This document shows, piece after piece, positions 56,979 to 64,000 of a stretch of 64,000 nt of DNA (positions are counted from its first letter, which is position 1; every line of letters starts with the position of its first letter). The notes below the pieces were generated by a model. That model saw nothing but the letters and a program-made list of their open reading frames with translations. It had not been told where the DNA came from and did not search any database. Made by a program: the position numbers and the translations under genes. Source of the DNA: Rhizobium sullae (GTDB lineage: Bacteria; Pseudomonadota; Alphaproteobacteria; Rhizobiales; Rhizobiaceae); assembly GCF_900169785.1 (NCBI RefSeq), contig NZ_FWER01000001.1, positions 245,929 to 309,928 of the forward strand. The letters run 5' to 3'.

Positions 56979-58052
56979 TTATCTCGTTTTTGCACGCCAG
57001 TCGGCGTACTTCGGGCTGTCCGGTCCGATGGGCAGCGCAATGTCTGCGCCGCTATCGGACGATTGATAAATTGCAGTTACTAGTTCCAGCGCACGCCGCG
57101 CATCGGCGCTCGTGACCGGCAACGGACCCTTGCCGCTGAGGTGTTGATGAAAGTGGGCCATCTGCGTGTTGAACCGCGGCGCAACCGGCGGCAAGTCGCC
57201 AATGGCAGCGTCGATTCTTGCCTGCACTTCGTCATTCGCGGCGATGATCTGCCACGGCCCCTTGCCTGGCGCGTAGGGATCGTGGTTGCTTTCGAAAGTA
57301 ACGTTTTCGAAATGCAGCCGCAGCCGGCTGATCTGCTGTTGCGAACCCAGCGTGCAGGAAAGTGAAACGAAAGCGCCATTCTGCATCAAAAGGCTGACGG
57401 AGGCGCAATCTTCCACCTCGATGTCATTGACACGCGTGGCAACCCTGCCAAAGACGCGGGCGGCGGGACCTGCGAGATGGAAGAGCATGTCATGCAGGTG
57501 CAGCGCATGGGTTACGAGCACGCCGCCGAGTTCAGTCGCCCATTTGCCGCGCCAGGGGACCGTGTAATATTCCGGCTTGCGCAGCCAGAAGGTTTCGACG
57601 GCGCCCATGTAGAACTTGCCGGCTATGCCGGCATCGATGATGTGTTTCGCCTTCTGAATGCCATCGCCGTAGCGATACTGAAAGATCGGCATCAGAGTGC
57701 CCTTGGCGCCCTTTTCCGCCTCCATGATCTCGTCGACAGCGGCAAGCGAGCCGGTCAGCGGCTTTTCGCAGACGACATGCTTTCCCGCGGCAAGGGCTGC
57801 CACCACCTGTTCACGATGGATGCCAGGAGGTGTGCAGATATCGATGATGTCGATACTCTCATCGGCCAGGAGCTCCGCAAAGGAGGCCGTCCGGCGCTCA
57901 ATTCCAAACTCGTCGCCGACGGCGTTCAGGCGCTCCTCGTTGAGATCGCAGACGGCTGCGACCCTAAACTTATCCGGATGCGGCAGATAGCCCTCGACTA
58001 TATGAGAACGCCCGATACCGCAGCCGACAATGGCGACCGTCTTGATGCTCAT
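56979..58052 (-). CDS. Gfo/Idh/MocA-family oxidoreductase (in the ABC operon)
   Basis: The 357-residue NAD(P)-dependent dehydrogenase has the Rossmann motif VAIVGCGIGRSHIVEGYLP near residue 7 and AGKHVVCEKPLTGS near residue 90, the EKP signature whose Lys is catalytic. A longer frame exists, but GGGAAGTGAG before the ATG at 58052 decides the start. It lies between the permease and ATPase genes, so it likely oxidises the imported sugar-like substrate or a derivative. The substrate is unknown. Confidence 0.88.
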   Translation of the reverse strand: MSIKTVAIVGCGIGRSHIVEGYLPHPDKFRVAAVCDLNEERLNAVGDEFGIERRTASFAELLADESIDIIDICTPPGIHREQVVAALAAGKHVVCEKPLTGSLAAVDEIMEAEKGAKGTLMPIFQYRYGDGIQKAKHIIDAGIAGKFYMGAVETFWLRKPEYYTVPWRGKWATELGGVLVTHALHLHDMLFHLAGPAARVFGRVATRVNDIEVEDCASVSLLMQNGAFVSLSCTLGSQQQISRLRLHFENVTFESNHDPYAPGKGPWQIIAANDEVQARIDAAIGDLPPVAPRFNTQMAHFHQHLSGKGPLPVTSADARRALELVTAIYQSSDSGADIALPIGPDSPKYADWRAKTR

Positions 58053-58069
58053 CTCACTTCCCATCCGCA

Positions 58070-58957
58070 TCAGCGTTTCATGCCGGTCGTGGCGATGCCT
58101 TCGATCAGCAGACGCTGGAAGAAGAGGAAGAAGAAAAAGACGGGCACCAGCGTGAGCGTCGACATGGCGAATAGGCCGCCCCAATCCGATGCACTGGTCG
58201 AATCGACGAATGTGCGCAGACCGAGCTGGATCGTGTAGGTGTTCATGTCATTCAGGTAGATCAGCGGGCCGAAGAAATCATCCCAGGTCCAGATGAAGGA
58301 GAAGATTGCGGCCGTCGCCAGCACCGGTAGGGAAAGCGGCAGCATGATCTTCCAATAGATGCGCCACGCGCTGCAGCCGTCCATCATCGCGGCCTCATCC
58401 AGTTCGCGCGGGATGCCGCGGAAGAACTGCACCATAAGGAAGATGAAAAAGGCGTCGCTTGCCAGGAACTTCGGCACGACTAGCGGCAGGATGGTGTTGA
58501 CCCAGCCGAGGTTCAGGAAGAGCACATATTGCGGGATCAACGTCACATGATACGGGATCATCAGCGTGCCGAGCATGATCGCGAACCAGAAATTCCGGCC
58601 GGCAAAGCGAAGGCGCGCAAAAGCGAAGGCAGCGAGAGAACAGGCAATGACGTTGCCGATCACCGTCAGCACCGAGATCACCAGCGAGTTCCAGAAAAAC
58701 CGGCCGAAGCTGACATCGAGACCGACCCAGCCACGAAGATAGGACGAGAAATCAATGGACGATGGAAAAATCGACGTCGACGTGAAGATTTCGTTTTCCG
58801 GGCGCACCGAAGCCGAAAGCATCCAAAGCAACGGATAAAGCATCAGCAGCGAGCCGCCGATCAGCAGGGCGTGAACCAGGATCGAACCCGGCAGGCTGCG
58901 CTTGTTGACGTCCGAGGGCGGCTGCGGGGCGGTGACAATGGCGGTCATCTCAGTCAT
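58070..58957 (-). CDS. sugar ABC transporter permease (MalG type)
   Basis: The 295-residue inner-membrane permease has about six helices and the CUT1 EAA loop ELDEAAMMDGCSAWRIYW near residue 200, which docks the ATPase. An alternative ATG three codons in (58948) would remove the overlap with the upstream permease, and neither start has a clear ribosome-binding site. It is the second permease of the operon. Confidence 0.92.
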   Translation of the reverse strand: MTEMTAIVTAPQPPSDVNKRSLPGSILVHALLIGGSLLMLYPLLWMLSASVRPENEIFTSTSIFPSSIDFSSYLRGWVGLDVSFGRFFWNSLVISVLTVIGNVIACSLAAFAFARLRFAGRNFWFAIMLGTLMIPYHVTLIPQYVLFLNLGWVNTILPLVVPKFLASDAFFIFLMVQFFRGIPRELDEAAMMDGCSAWRIYWKIMLPLSLPVLATAAIFSFIWTWDDFFGPLIYLNDMNTYTIQLGLRTFVDSTSASDWGGLFAMSTLTLVPVFFFFLFFQRLLIEGIATTGMKR

Positions 58958-59912
58958 CGTAGTGCACCCAGTAACGCGAAGACAGGAATGAGAAGGCGGT
59001 GAAGATCGCGATGATGATCACTAGGACCCAGGCAAGCGCCGAGGCATAGCCCATGCGGAAGTTGCCGAAGGCTTCCTGATAGAGATAGAGCGTGTAGAAG
59101 AGTGTCGAATTGATCGGGCCACCGGTGCCGCCGGAAATGATGAAGGCGGGGGTGAAAGCCTTGAAGGCGTCGATCGTCTGCACGACGGCGTTGAAAAAGA
59201 TGACCGGCGTCAGAAGCGGCAGCGTGATCTTGTAGAACTGCCGGAACTTCGAGGCGCCGTCGAGGCTGGCGGCCTCGTACATATCCTGCGGGATCTGGCG
59301 CAAACCGGCGAGGAAGATGATCATCGGTGAGCCGAATTGCCACACGCTGAGCGCAACCAGCGTATAGATCGAATAGCTCGGATGCGAAATCCAGCTCGGC
59401 CCCTGTATGCCAAATTGCGCAAGTGCCGCATTGACCAAGCCGTCACCGGCGAAAAGCTGGCGCCAGAGGACGGCAATCGCCACGCTCGCGCCAAGCAACG
59501 AGGGCAGGTAGAAGATGGCGCGGTAGATCGGTAGGCCTCGCACGCCGCGGTTCAAGGCCAGCGCGACCATCAGCGCAAAAGCAAGCTTGAAGGGCACCGA
59601 CAGCGCGACATAGGTCAAGGTGACCGACATCGCAGAGGCGAATTTCGGATCGGCGGTGGCGATGCGCACGTAATTTGCCGCGCCTACCCAGCCCGGCGAC
59701 CTCAGCATGTCGAAGTCGGTGAAGGATAGGTAGAGCGAGATCAGGGCAGGTCCGAGCGTCAGCCCGAAGAAGCCCAGAAGCCAGGGCAGTAGGAAAAGGT
59801 AACCGGGAGCATTGGCATTCCACAGCCGCTTGAACCGGCTGTCGGCCACCACACCCTGATACCGTTCTACCGTCGCTGCCTCTGCAGGCATCGTGCGCAT
59901 CGCATTATTCAT
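58950..59912 (-). CDS. sugar ABC transporter permease (MalF/UgpA type)
   Basis: The 320-residue inner-membrane permease has six or more helices and the EAA loop DMYEAASLDGASKFRQFYKI near residue 225. It lies between the solute-binding protein gene and the MalG-type permease, whose start it overlaps by eight bases. Together they form the channel of a CUT1 importer. Confidence 0.92.
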   Translation of the reverse strand: MNNAMRTMPAEAATVERYQGVVADSRFKRLWNANAPGYLFLLPWLLGFFGLTLGPALISLYLSFTDFDMLRSPGWVGAANYVRIATADPKFASAMSVTLTYVALSVPFKLAFALMVALALNRGVRGLPIYRAIFYLPSLLGASVAIAVLWRQLFAGDGLVNAALAQFGIQGPSWISHPSYSIYTLVALSVWQFGSPMIIFLAGLRQIPQDMYEAASLDGASKFRQFYKITLPLLTPVIFFNAVVQTIDAFKAFTPAFIISGGTGGPINSTLFYTLYLYQEAFGNFRMGYASALAWVLVIIIAIFTAFSFLSSRYWVHYDD

Positions 59913-59917
59913 TTGGA

Positions 59918-61204
59918 TCAGCCCCGCGCGAGAATACGCGTAAGTTCGTCCACGAGCTGCTTGCCTCCATCTGCCGCTGTCAGCTGACCAAAGCCGACCT
60001 GCTCAGAGATGTTTCGAAGCGTGAGCTCGCCCTCACCTGCACCCGCAGGCGGCGGTGGCGGCAGCTTGCCGGCGAGATCGCCAAGACCAGAGACGTATTC
60101 CAGCGGCACTTTCCCAACAGCGTCGAGCTTGGCTGCTACGACCTCACGCATCGCCGCCGATTCCGGAATACCGCGCTCAACACCCAGCGCCAGCGCCGCC
60201 TCAGGGTTTGTGACGAAGAAATTCACGTAATCGACTGCCTGATCGACCACCTTCGACTGGGATGAAACGGAGAAGAACATAGAAGGTTTGCGGTAATGCC
60301 CGCCCTTCGAATCTTTTGTCACTCGCATGTGGTTTGCCAGAGTGAGCTTGTCCTTGTTCATCTGCTGATATGCCACGAATTGGTTCGAGTGTGCGAAACC
60401 AGCGGCTGACTTGCCAAGGGTCAGCGTATTGGTCTCGATGTCGTTCTTGTCCAAAGCCTGAATGTCAGGCGGAACACATGCGCCGTTTTCACGGAACTTG
60501 TTCCACATATCGAACCACTCGGTCGCTTCTTCGACGCCAAAGCCAACTTTCGCATCGGCCGTGTAAAGCGCCTTTCCGCGTTGGCGAAGGTAGTTTTCGA
60601 AAAGCGGCTCACCACCACTGCCATCGGCCATTCCGAACAGGCCTTTACGCTTGCCGGCCTTGGTCAGCTCGGCGGCCATCTTGCCGAACTCCTCCCAGGT
60701 CGTTGCCTTCGTCGGAAGATCGATGCCCGCTTCCTCGAAGGCGATCGTGTTCAGCATGGTTGCTGCTGAATTCGCACCCAGGCTCACGCCATAAAGATGC
60801 CCGTCGACGCTGCCGCCCTCGATCTGTGCCTTGTCGAAGTCAGCGAGATTAAGCTTCGAAGGCATATAGGAATCGAGAGGCGCAAGTGCGCCGCGGTGTG
60901 CATACTCGACGATGTAGCGGTAATCCATCTGGATAACATCGGGGGCATTCTTGCCAGCGACCTGCGTCGCCAGGCGAGGCCAATAATCGCCCCAGCCGAG
61001 AAACTCGCCGGTAATCGAAATGCCCGGATTCTTCGCCTTGTAGAGTTCCGATACTTTATTGGTGCGGTCAGCGCGCGGCTGGGATCCCCACCAGAGCAGC
61101 CGCAGGCGTGCATCCTGCGCAAAGGCACTGGAACCCAGTGCCGAAAGCGAAAGAAGCGTTGCCCCGCCCGCCATGAAATTACGTCTGCTTACCCGTAGTG
61201 TCAT
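59918..61204 (-). CDS. extracellular solute-binding protein (ABC, family 1), Tat signal
   Basis: The 428-residue binding protein has a twin-arginine export signal (RRNFMAGGATLLSLSALG at residues about 7-24, cut near SAFAQDA) and a mature part beginning RLRLLWWGSQPRADRTN, typical of family 1 carbohydrate-binding proteins. GGGAGGAGG is eight bases before the ATG at 61204. It is the first gene of the seven-gene operon. Its promoter and a TetR operator lie just upstream. Confidence 0.9.
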   Translation of the reverse strand: MTLRVSRRNFMAGGATLLSLSALGSSAFAQDARLRLLWWGSQPRADRTNKVSELYKAKNPGISITGEFLGWGDYWPRLATQVAGKNAPDVIQMDYRYIVEYAHRGALAPLDSYMPSKLNLADFDKAQIEGGSVDGHLYGVSLGANSAATMLNTIAFEEAGIDLPTKATTWEEFGKMAAELTKAGKRKGLFGMADGSGGEPLFENYLRQRGKALYTADAKVGFGVEEATEWFDMWNKFRENGACVPPDIQALDKNDIETNTLTLGKSAAGFAHSNQFVAYQQMNKDKLTLANHMRVTKDSKGGHYRKPSMFFSVSSQSKVVDQAVDYVNFFVTNPEAALALGVERGIPESAAMREVVAAKLDAVGKVPLEYVSGLGDLAGKLPPPPPAGAGEGELTLRNISEQVGFGQLTAADGGKQLVDELTRILARG

Positions 61205-61267
61205 CTGTTTTTCCTCCTCCCTTGGGGAGCGCCTCCATACGCTCCTTGCTGGTTTCTCTTGCAACAA

Positions 61268-61283
61268 ATAACTAATTGGTTAC
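61268..61283. promoter_or_regulatory. TetR-type operator at the ABC operon promoter
   Basis: The minus strand reads GTAACCAATTAGTTAT, 13 of 16 identical to the site at 62136. It begins one base after the -10 element of the operon promoter, so a bound repressor would block initiation. Confidence 0.72.
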
Positions 61284-61284
61284 A

Positions 61285-61313
61285 AGTTATGGACAAGCAT
61301 CGGGCCTGTCAAG
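61285..61313 (-). promoter_or_regulatory. promoter of the ABC operon
   Basis: On the minus strand CTTGAC (61313-61308), the rhizobial consensus, is 17 bases from ATAACT (61290-61285). It drives the binding-protein gene 81 bases away. The TetR operator is immediately downstream. Confidence 0.7.
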
Positions 61314-61412
61314 CGGTGATAATTTCGCGAGGTTCTCCTCCCGGATTTTCGCTTTTACAATCTCGCACCGAAGCCTTATGAGCGCAACAGAGCGTCTGGG
61401 GAGATGAATCGG

Positions 61413-62090
61413 ATGGATACTCGCGGCAAAAGCACGGAGAAGAAAAGAATCGCACGCGCTTCCGGCGAACGCGTATTGCAGCGCGACCCCGAAAGAACCA
61501 AGGCCGCGATCCTGGAAGCCGCTACCCGCGAGTTTGCAGAAAACGGCATGGGCGGGGCACGCGTCGATGCAATTGCCGAGCGAGCGGGCACCAACAAGCG
61601 CATGCTCTATCACTATTTCGGCGACAAGGAGCAGCTCTACCTGCGGGTGCTGGAGGAGGCCTATGTCGGCATCCGTACAGCGGAGCGTGCCCTGCATATC
61701 GGCGACCGCAGCCCGGAGGAAGGAATCGGCGAACTCGCTCTCTTCACCTGGCACTATTTCCTCAAGCATCCGGAGTTTCTCAGCCTTCTCGGCACGGAAA
61801 ACCTGCACCGCGCCCGCTGGCTCCGCCAGTCCGTCCGGCTCAAGGAACTGCATTCGCATCTGATCGGCGAGCTTGCGCAGGTTCTCGAGCGCGGCAAGAA
61901 AGCGGGCGTCTTCATCGAGAACGCCGACCCCCTTCACGTCTACCTGACGATCGCGTCGCTCGGCTATTTCTACCTTTCAAACCAGTACACACTTTCGACG
62001 ATCTTCGGCCGCGAGCTGCTCGAGCCCTCAAGCCTCAACAGTTGGGAACAGCATATCGTCCACGTGACACTCGCCTCCATCAAGCGCTGA
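61413..62090 (+). CDS. TetR/AcrR-family transcriptional regulator
   Basis: The 225-residue protein has an N-terminal TetR HTH (about residues 25-75): ILEAATREFAENGMGG, then VDAIAERAGTNKRMLYHYF and GDKEQLYLRVL. The rest is a helical ligand-binding domain. GGGGAG directly abuts an ATG at 61404, so the ATG at 61413, nine bases away, is the better start. It is divergent from the ABC operon and precedes a second Gfo/Idh gene. It is the natural binder of the three GTAAC-N6-GTTAC palindromes. Confidence 0.92.
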   Translation: MDTRGKSTEKKRIARASGERVLQRDPERTKAAILEAATREFAENGMGGARVDAIAERAGTNKRMLYHYFGDKEQLYLRVLEEAYVGIRTAERALHIGDRSPEEGIGELALFTWHYFLKHPEFLSLLGTENLHRARWLRQSVRLKELHSHLIGELAQVLERGKKAGVFIENADPLHVYLTIASLGYFYLSNQYTLSTIFGRELLEPSSLNSWEQHIVHVTLASIKR

Positions 62091-62135
62091 AAATCAGATT
62101 GACTATTGACAGCCCCGCTTCCGATCTGCCATCAA

Positions 62136-62151
62136 GTAACCGTTTAGTTAC
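62136..62151. promoter_or_regulatory. TetR-type operator upstream of the second Gfo/Idh gene
   Basis: GTAACCGTTTAGTTAC, a palindrome with GTAAC/GTTAC arms, lies 65 bases before the gene start. A TTGACA at 62106-62111 with CATCAA at 62130-62135 (18-base spacing) would place the operator immediately after the -10 element, the same geometry as in the ABC operon. Confidence 0.72.
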
Positions 62152-62215
62152 TGGTTTTGGGAGGACCGGGCGACGCCCGCTCCGGCCGTTCGATAATTTG
62201 GCAGGGAGGAATGAG

Positions 62216-63364
62216 ATGGCTCGTCTGGGGATCATTTTGCACGGCGTCACAGGCCGCATGGGATACAATCAGCACTTGGTGCGATCGATCCTCGCCATTC
62301 GCGATCAGGGCGGCTTGCTCCTGAAATCCGGCGAACGGCTGGAGATCGATCCGATCATCGTCGGACGCAACCGCGACAAGATGGAAGAGCTGGCGAAAAA
62401 GCACAGCATCAAGCGCTGGTCGACCGATCTCGATGCCGCACTCGCCAATCCGGACGACCAGATCTTTTTCGATGCCGGAACGACGCTGATGCGCGCTGAG
62501 TTGCTTTCCAAGGCACTCGATGCCGGCAAGCACGTTTACTGCGAAAAGCCGATCTCCGACGACCTGCAGATAGCCGTCGATCTAGCAAGAAAAGCACGAG
62601 CCTCCGGCCTCAAGCACGGCGTCGTGCAGGATAAGCTCTTCCTGCCGGGGCTTCGCAAATTGGCCTTGCTGCGCGAGTCCGGTTTCTTCGGCAAGATTCT
62701 CTCGGTGCGCGGCGAGTTCGGCTACTGGGTTTTCGAGGGCGATTGGGGCGTTCCGGCGCAGCGACCGTCCTGGAACTACCGCAAGGGCGACGGCGGCGGC
62801 ATCATCCTCGACATGCTGTGCCACTGGCGCTATGTGCTCGACAACCTCTTCGGCGAAGTCAAAGCTGTCTCCTGCCTCGGCGCCACGCACATCGGCAGCC
62901 GCATCGACGAGCAGGGCAAGACTTATGACTGCGATACGGATGATGCGGCCTATGCAACCTTCGAGCTCGACGGCGGTGTGATCGCGCAGATCAACTCGTC
63001 CTGGGCCGTGCGCGTGCGTCGCGACGACCTCGTCACATTTCAGGTCGATGGCACACATGGTTCCGCTGTCGCCGGCCTTACGAAATGCTGGACTCAGCAT
63101 CGCGTCAATACGCCGAAGCCAGTGTGGAATCCGGACCAGCCCCAGACGATCGACTTCTACAAGACCTGGGACGAGGTGCCGGATACGCAGGTATTCGACA
63201 ACGGCTTCAAGGTGCAGTGGGAGATGTTCCTGCGCCATGTCGCCGAAGACGCGCCATGGCCCTACGGCCTAGAAGCCGGCGCCAAAGGCGTCCAACTTGC
63301 GGAACTGGGCCTGAAATCCTGGGCCGAACGGCGCTGGCTCGACGTTCCGGCATTGGAGTTCTGA
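62216..63364 (+). CDS. Gfo/Idh/MocA-family oxidoreductase (second)
   Basis: The 382-residue protein begins MARLGIILHGVTGRMGYNQH, a Rossmann-type start, and has HVYCEKPISDDLQIAVDLA near residue 104 with the catalytic Lys. GGGAGGAATG precedes the ATG at 62216. It is longer at the N-terminal nucleotide-binding loop than the Gfo/Idh protein of the ABC operon and is only distantly similar to it. It pairs with the DUF993 gene three bases downstream. The substrate is unknown. Confidence 0.87.
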   Translation: MARLGIILHGVTGRMGYNQHLVRSILAIRDQGGLLLKSGERLEIDPIIVGRNRDKMEELAKKHSIKRWSTDLDAALANPDDQIFFDAGTTLMRAELLSKALDAGKHVYCEKPISDDLQIAVDLARKARASGLKHGVVQDKLFLPGLRKLALLRESGFFGKILSVRGEFGYWVFEGDWGVPAQRPSWNYRKGDGGGIILDMLCHWRYVLDNLFGEVKAVSCLGATHIGSRIDEQGKTYDCDTDDAAYATFELDGGVIAQINSSWAVRVRRDDLVTFQVDGTHGSAVAGLTKCWTQHRVNTPKPVWNPDQPQTIDFYKTWDEVPDTQVFDNGFKVQWEMFLRHVAEDAPWPYGLEAGAKGVQLAELGLKSWAERRWLDVPALEF

Positions 63365-63367
63365 TAT

Positions 63368-64000
63368 ATGCAAACGATCAATCTCCCCCTCGACGGAAGG
63401 ATCGCCCCCTATACGCTGGCTGGGACGCCGATCGAGATCAAGAAGCGCGACGCAAAGGACTTTCCGCGCGTAGTCTTTGCCGCTGCCCATGTCGTTGCCG
63501 ATCCGTTGGCTGACAACGACCCATGGCTGACGCCTGCCATCGATTGGGAACGGACGCTCGCTTTCCGCCACCGCCTTTGGGACCTCGGCCTCGGCGTTGC
63601 AGAAGCGATGGACACGGCACAGCGCGGCATGGGACTTGGCTGGCCCGAGGCCCGCGAGCTCATCCGCCGCGCACTTGCGGAGGCGCGCACTCGCAAGGAT
63701 GCGTTGATCGCCTGCGGCGCCGGTACCGATCATCTGGCTCCTGGTCCCGACGTGACGATCGACACGATCATCAAGGCCTACGAAGAACAGATCGAAGCCG
63801 TCGAGGCAGAGGGCGGGCGCATCATCCTGATGGCAAGCCGCGCACTTGCGGCCGCTGCGAAAGGGCCTGATGATTACATTCGCGTCTATGACCGTATCCT
63901 GCGACAAGTAAGAGAGCCGGTCGTCATCCATTGGCTGGGGGAGATGTTCGACCCGGCACTCGAAGGCTATTGGGGCAATCCGGATCACATTAAGGCCATG
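63368..64000 (+). CDS. DUF993-family dihydrodipicolinate-synthase-like protein (partial)
   Basis: The first 211 residues are present; the gene runs past the window end. RIILMASRALAAAAKGPDDY and VVIHWLGEMFDPALEGYWG fit a TIM-barrel DHDPS-like fold of the DUF993 group, and the sequence begins with TINLPLDGRIAPYTL. These proteins are related to aldolases that form or break carbon-carbon bonds through a lysine Schiff base; that lysine would lie beyond the window. It starts three bases after the second Gfo/Idh gene and so belongs to the same TetR-controlled unit. Confidence 0.78.
   Translation, partial: MQTINLPLDGRIAPYTLAGTPIEIKKRDAKDFPRVVFAAAHVVADPLADNDPWLTPAIDWERTLAFRHRLWDLGLGVAEAMDTAQRGMGLGWPEARELIRRALAEARTRKDALIACGAGTDHLAPGPDVTIDTIIKAYEEQIEAVEAEGGRIILMASRALAAAAKGPDDYIRVYDRILRQVREPVVIHWLGEMFDPALEGYWGNPDHIKAM

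Noticed and set aside
55614..57083. A 489-codon plus-strand frame
   Set aside because: It is antisense to the ABC ATPase and choline-kinase-like genes, whose motifs are intact.

Overview
This window is chromosomal DNA of an alphaproteobacterium of the Rhizobium/Agrobacterium group. The signs are Irr in place of a canonical Fur, fused YlxR-L7Ae and MFS-ABM proteins, a TIGR02300-type FYDLN protein, CycM-like cytochrome c, an MltB-type transglycosylase, and promoters of the CTTGxC-N17-CTATAT kind. Gene density is high and most of the window is vertically inherited housekeeping DNA; no insertion sequence, prophage or CRISPR array was seen.

Layout. 1-4.7 kb: a gene end, a small secreted protein, a TRIC-family channel, irr, then fabA-fabB-fabI (anaerobic-type unsaturated fatty acid synthesis and enoyl-ACP reduction). 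4.8-10.7 kb: a fused nucleotidyltransferase-HEPN protein, an RsmC-like methyltransferase, pnp and rpsO, and a secreted alpha/beta hydrolase. 10.8-18.0 kb: the minus-strand translation operon rimP-nusA-ylxR-infB-rbfA-truB, with a recognisable promoter and a terminator-like hairpin in its leader. 18.2-25.4 kb: an MFS exporter, a GNAT enzyme, and the minus-strand recombination/replication cluster dnaX-ybaB-lysE-recR-mltB, with the 4.5S SRP RNA gene just upstream of dnaX. 25.4-36 kb: HIT protein, nudC, a WYL regulator, a VOC protein, pheA-kdsB, cytochrome c, a carrier, an adenosine-kinase-like enzyme, SH3 protein, 2-hydroxyacid dehydrogenase, and the tightly coupled recF-ThiF-GNAT operon.

37.2-40.2 kb is the one disturbed region. 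A double-frameshifted small secreted-protein gene is followed by a 17-bp copy of the 3' end of tRNA-Ala(GGC), a PAP2-type membrane phosphatase, and then the intact tRNA-Ala gene. This looks like a 1.6-kb tRNA-associated mini-island. Between the FYDLN protein and cmk there is no aroA, although aroA precedes cmk-rpsA in related rhizobia as far as I recall; a short fragment resembling a PaiB N-terminus sits there instead. cmk-rpsA, an Ala/Pro-rich protein of unknown function, RNase D, and a gabT-gabD operon with a divergent MerR/XRE/cupin regulator follow.

49.4-64 kb is a catabolic region. It holds uxaC-uxuB (glucuronate to mannonate), a convergent seven-gene minus-strand operon (sugar-type ABC transporter, Gfo/Idh oxidoreductase, choline-kinase-like phosphotransferase, dimethylglycine-dehydrogenase-like flavoprotein), a divergent TetR regulator, and a second Gfo/Idh gene with a DUF993 aldolase-like gene cut by the window end. 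Three near-identical palindromes of the form GTAAC-N6-GTTAC lie at the uxaC, ABC-operon and second Gfo/Idh promoters. This suggests one TetR-controlled regulon for uptake and breakdown of an unidentified, probably uronate-linked or methylated-amine-bearing compound. It is the best candidate here for an undescribed system.
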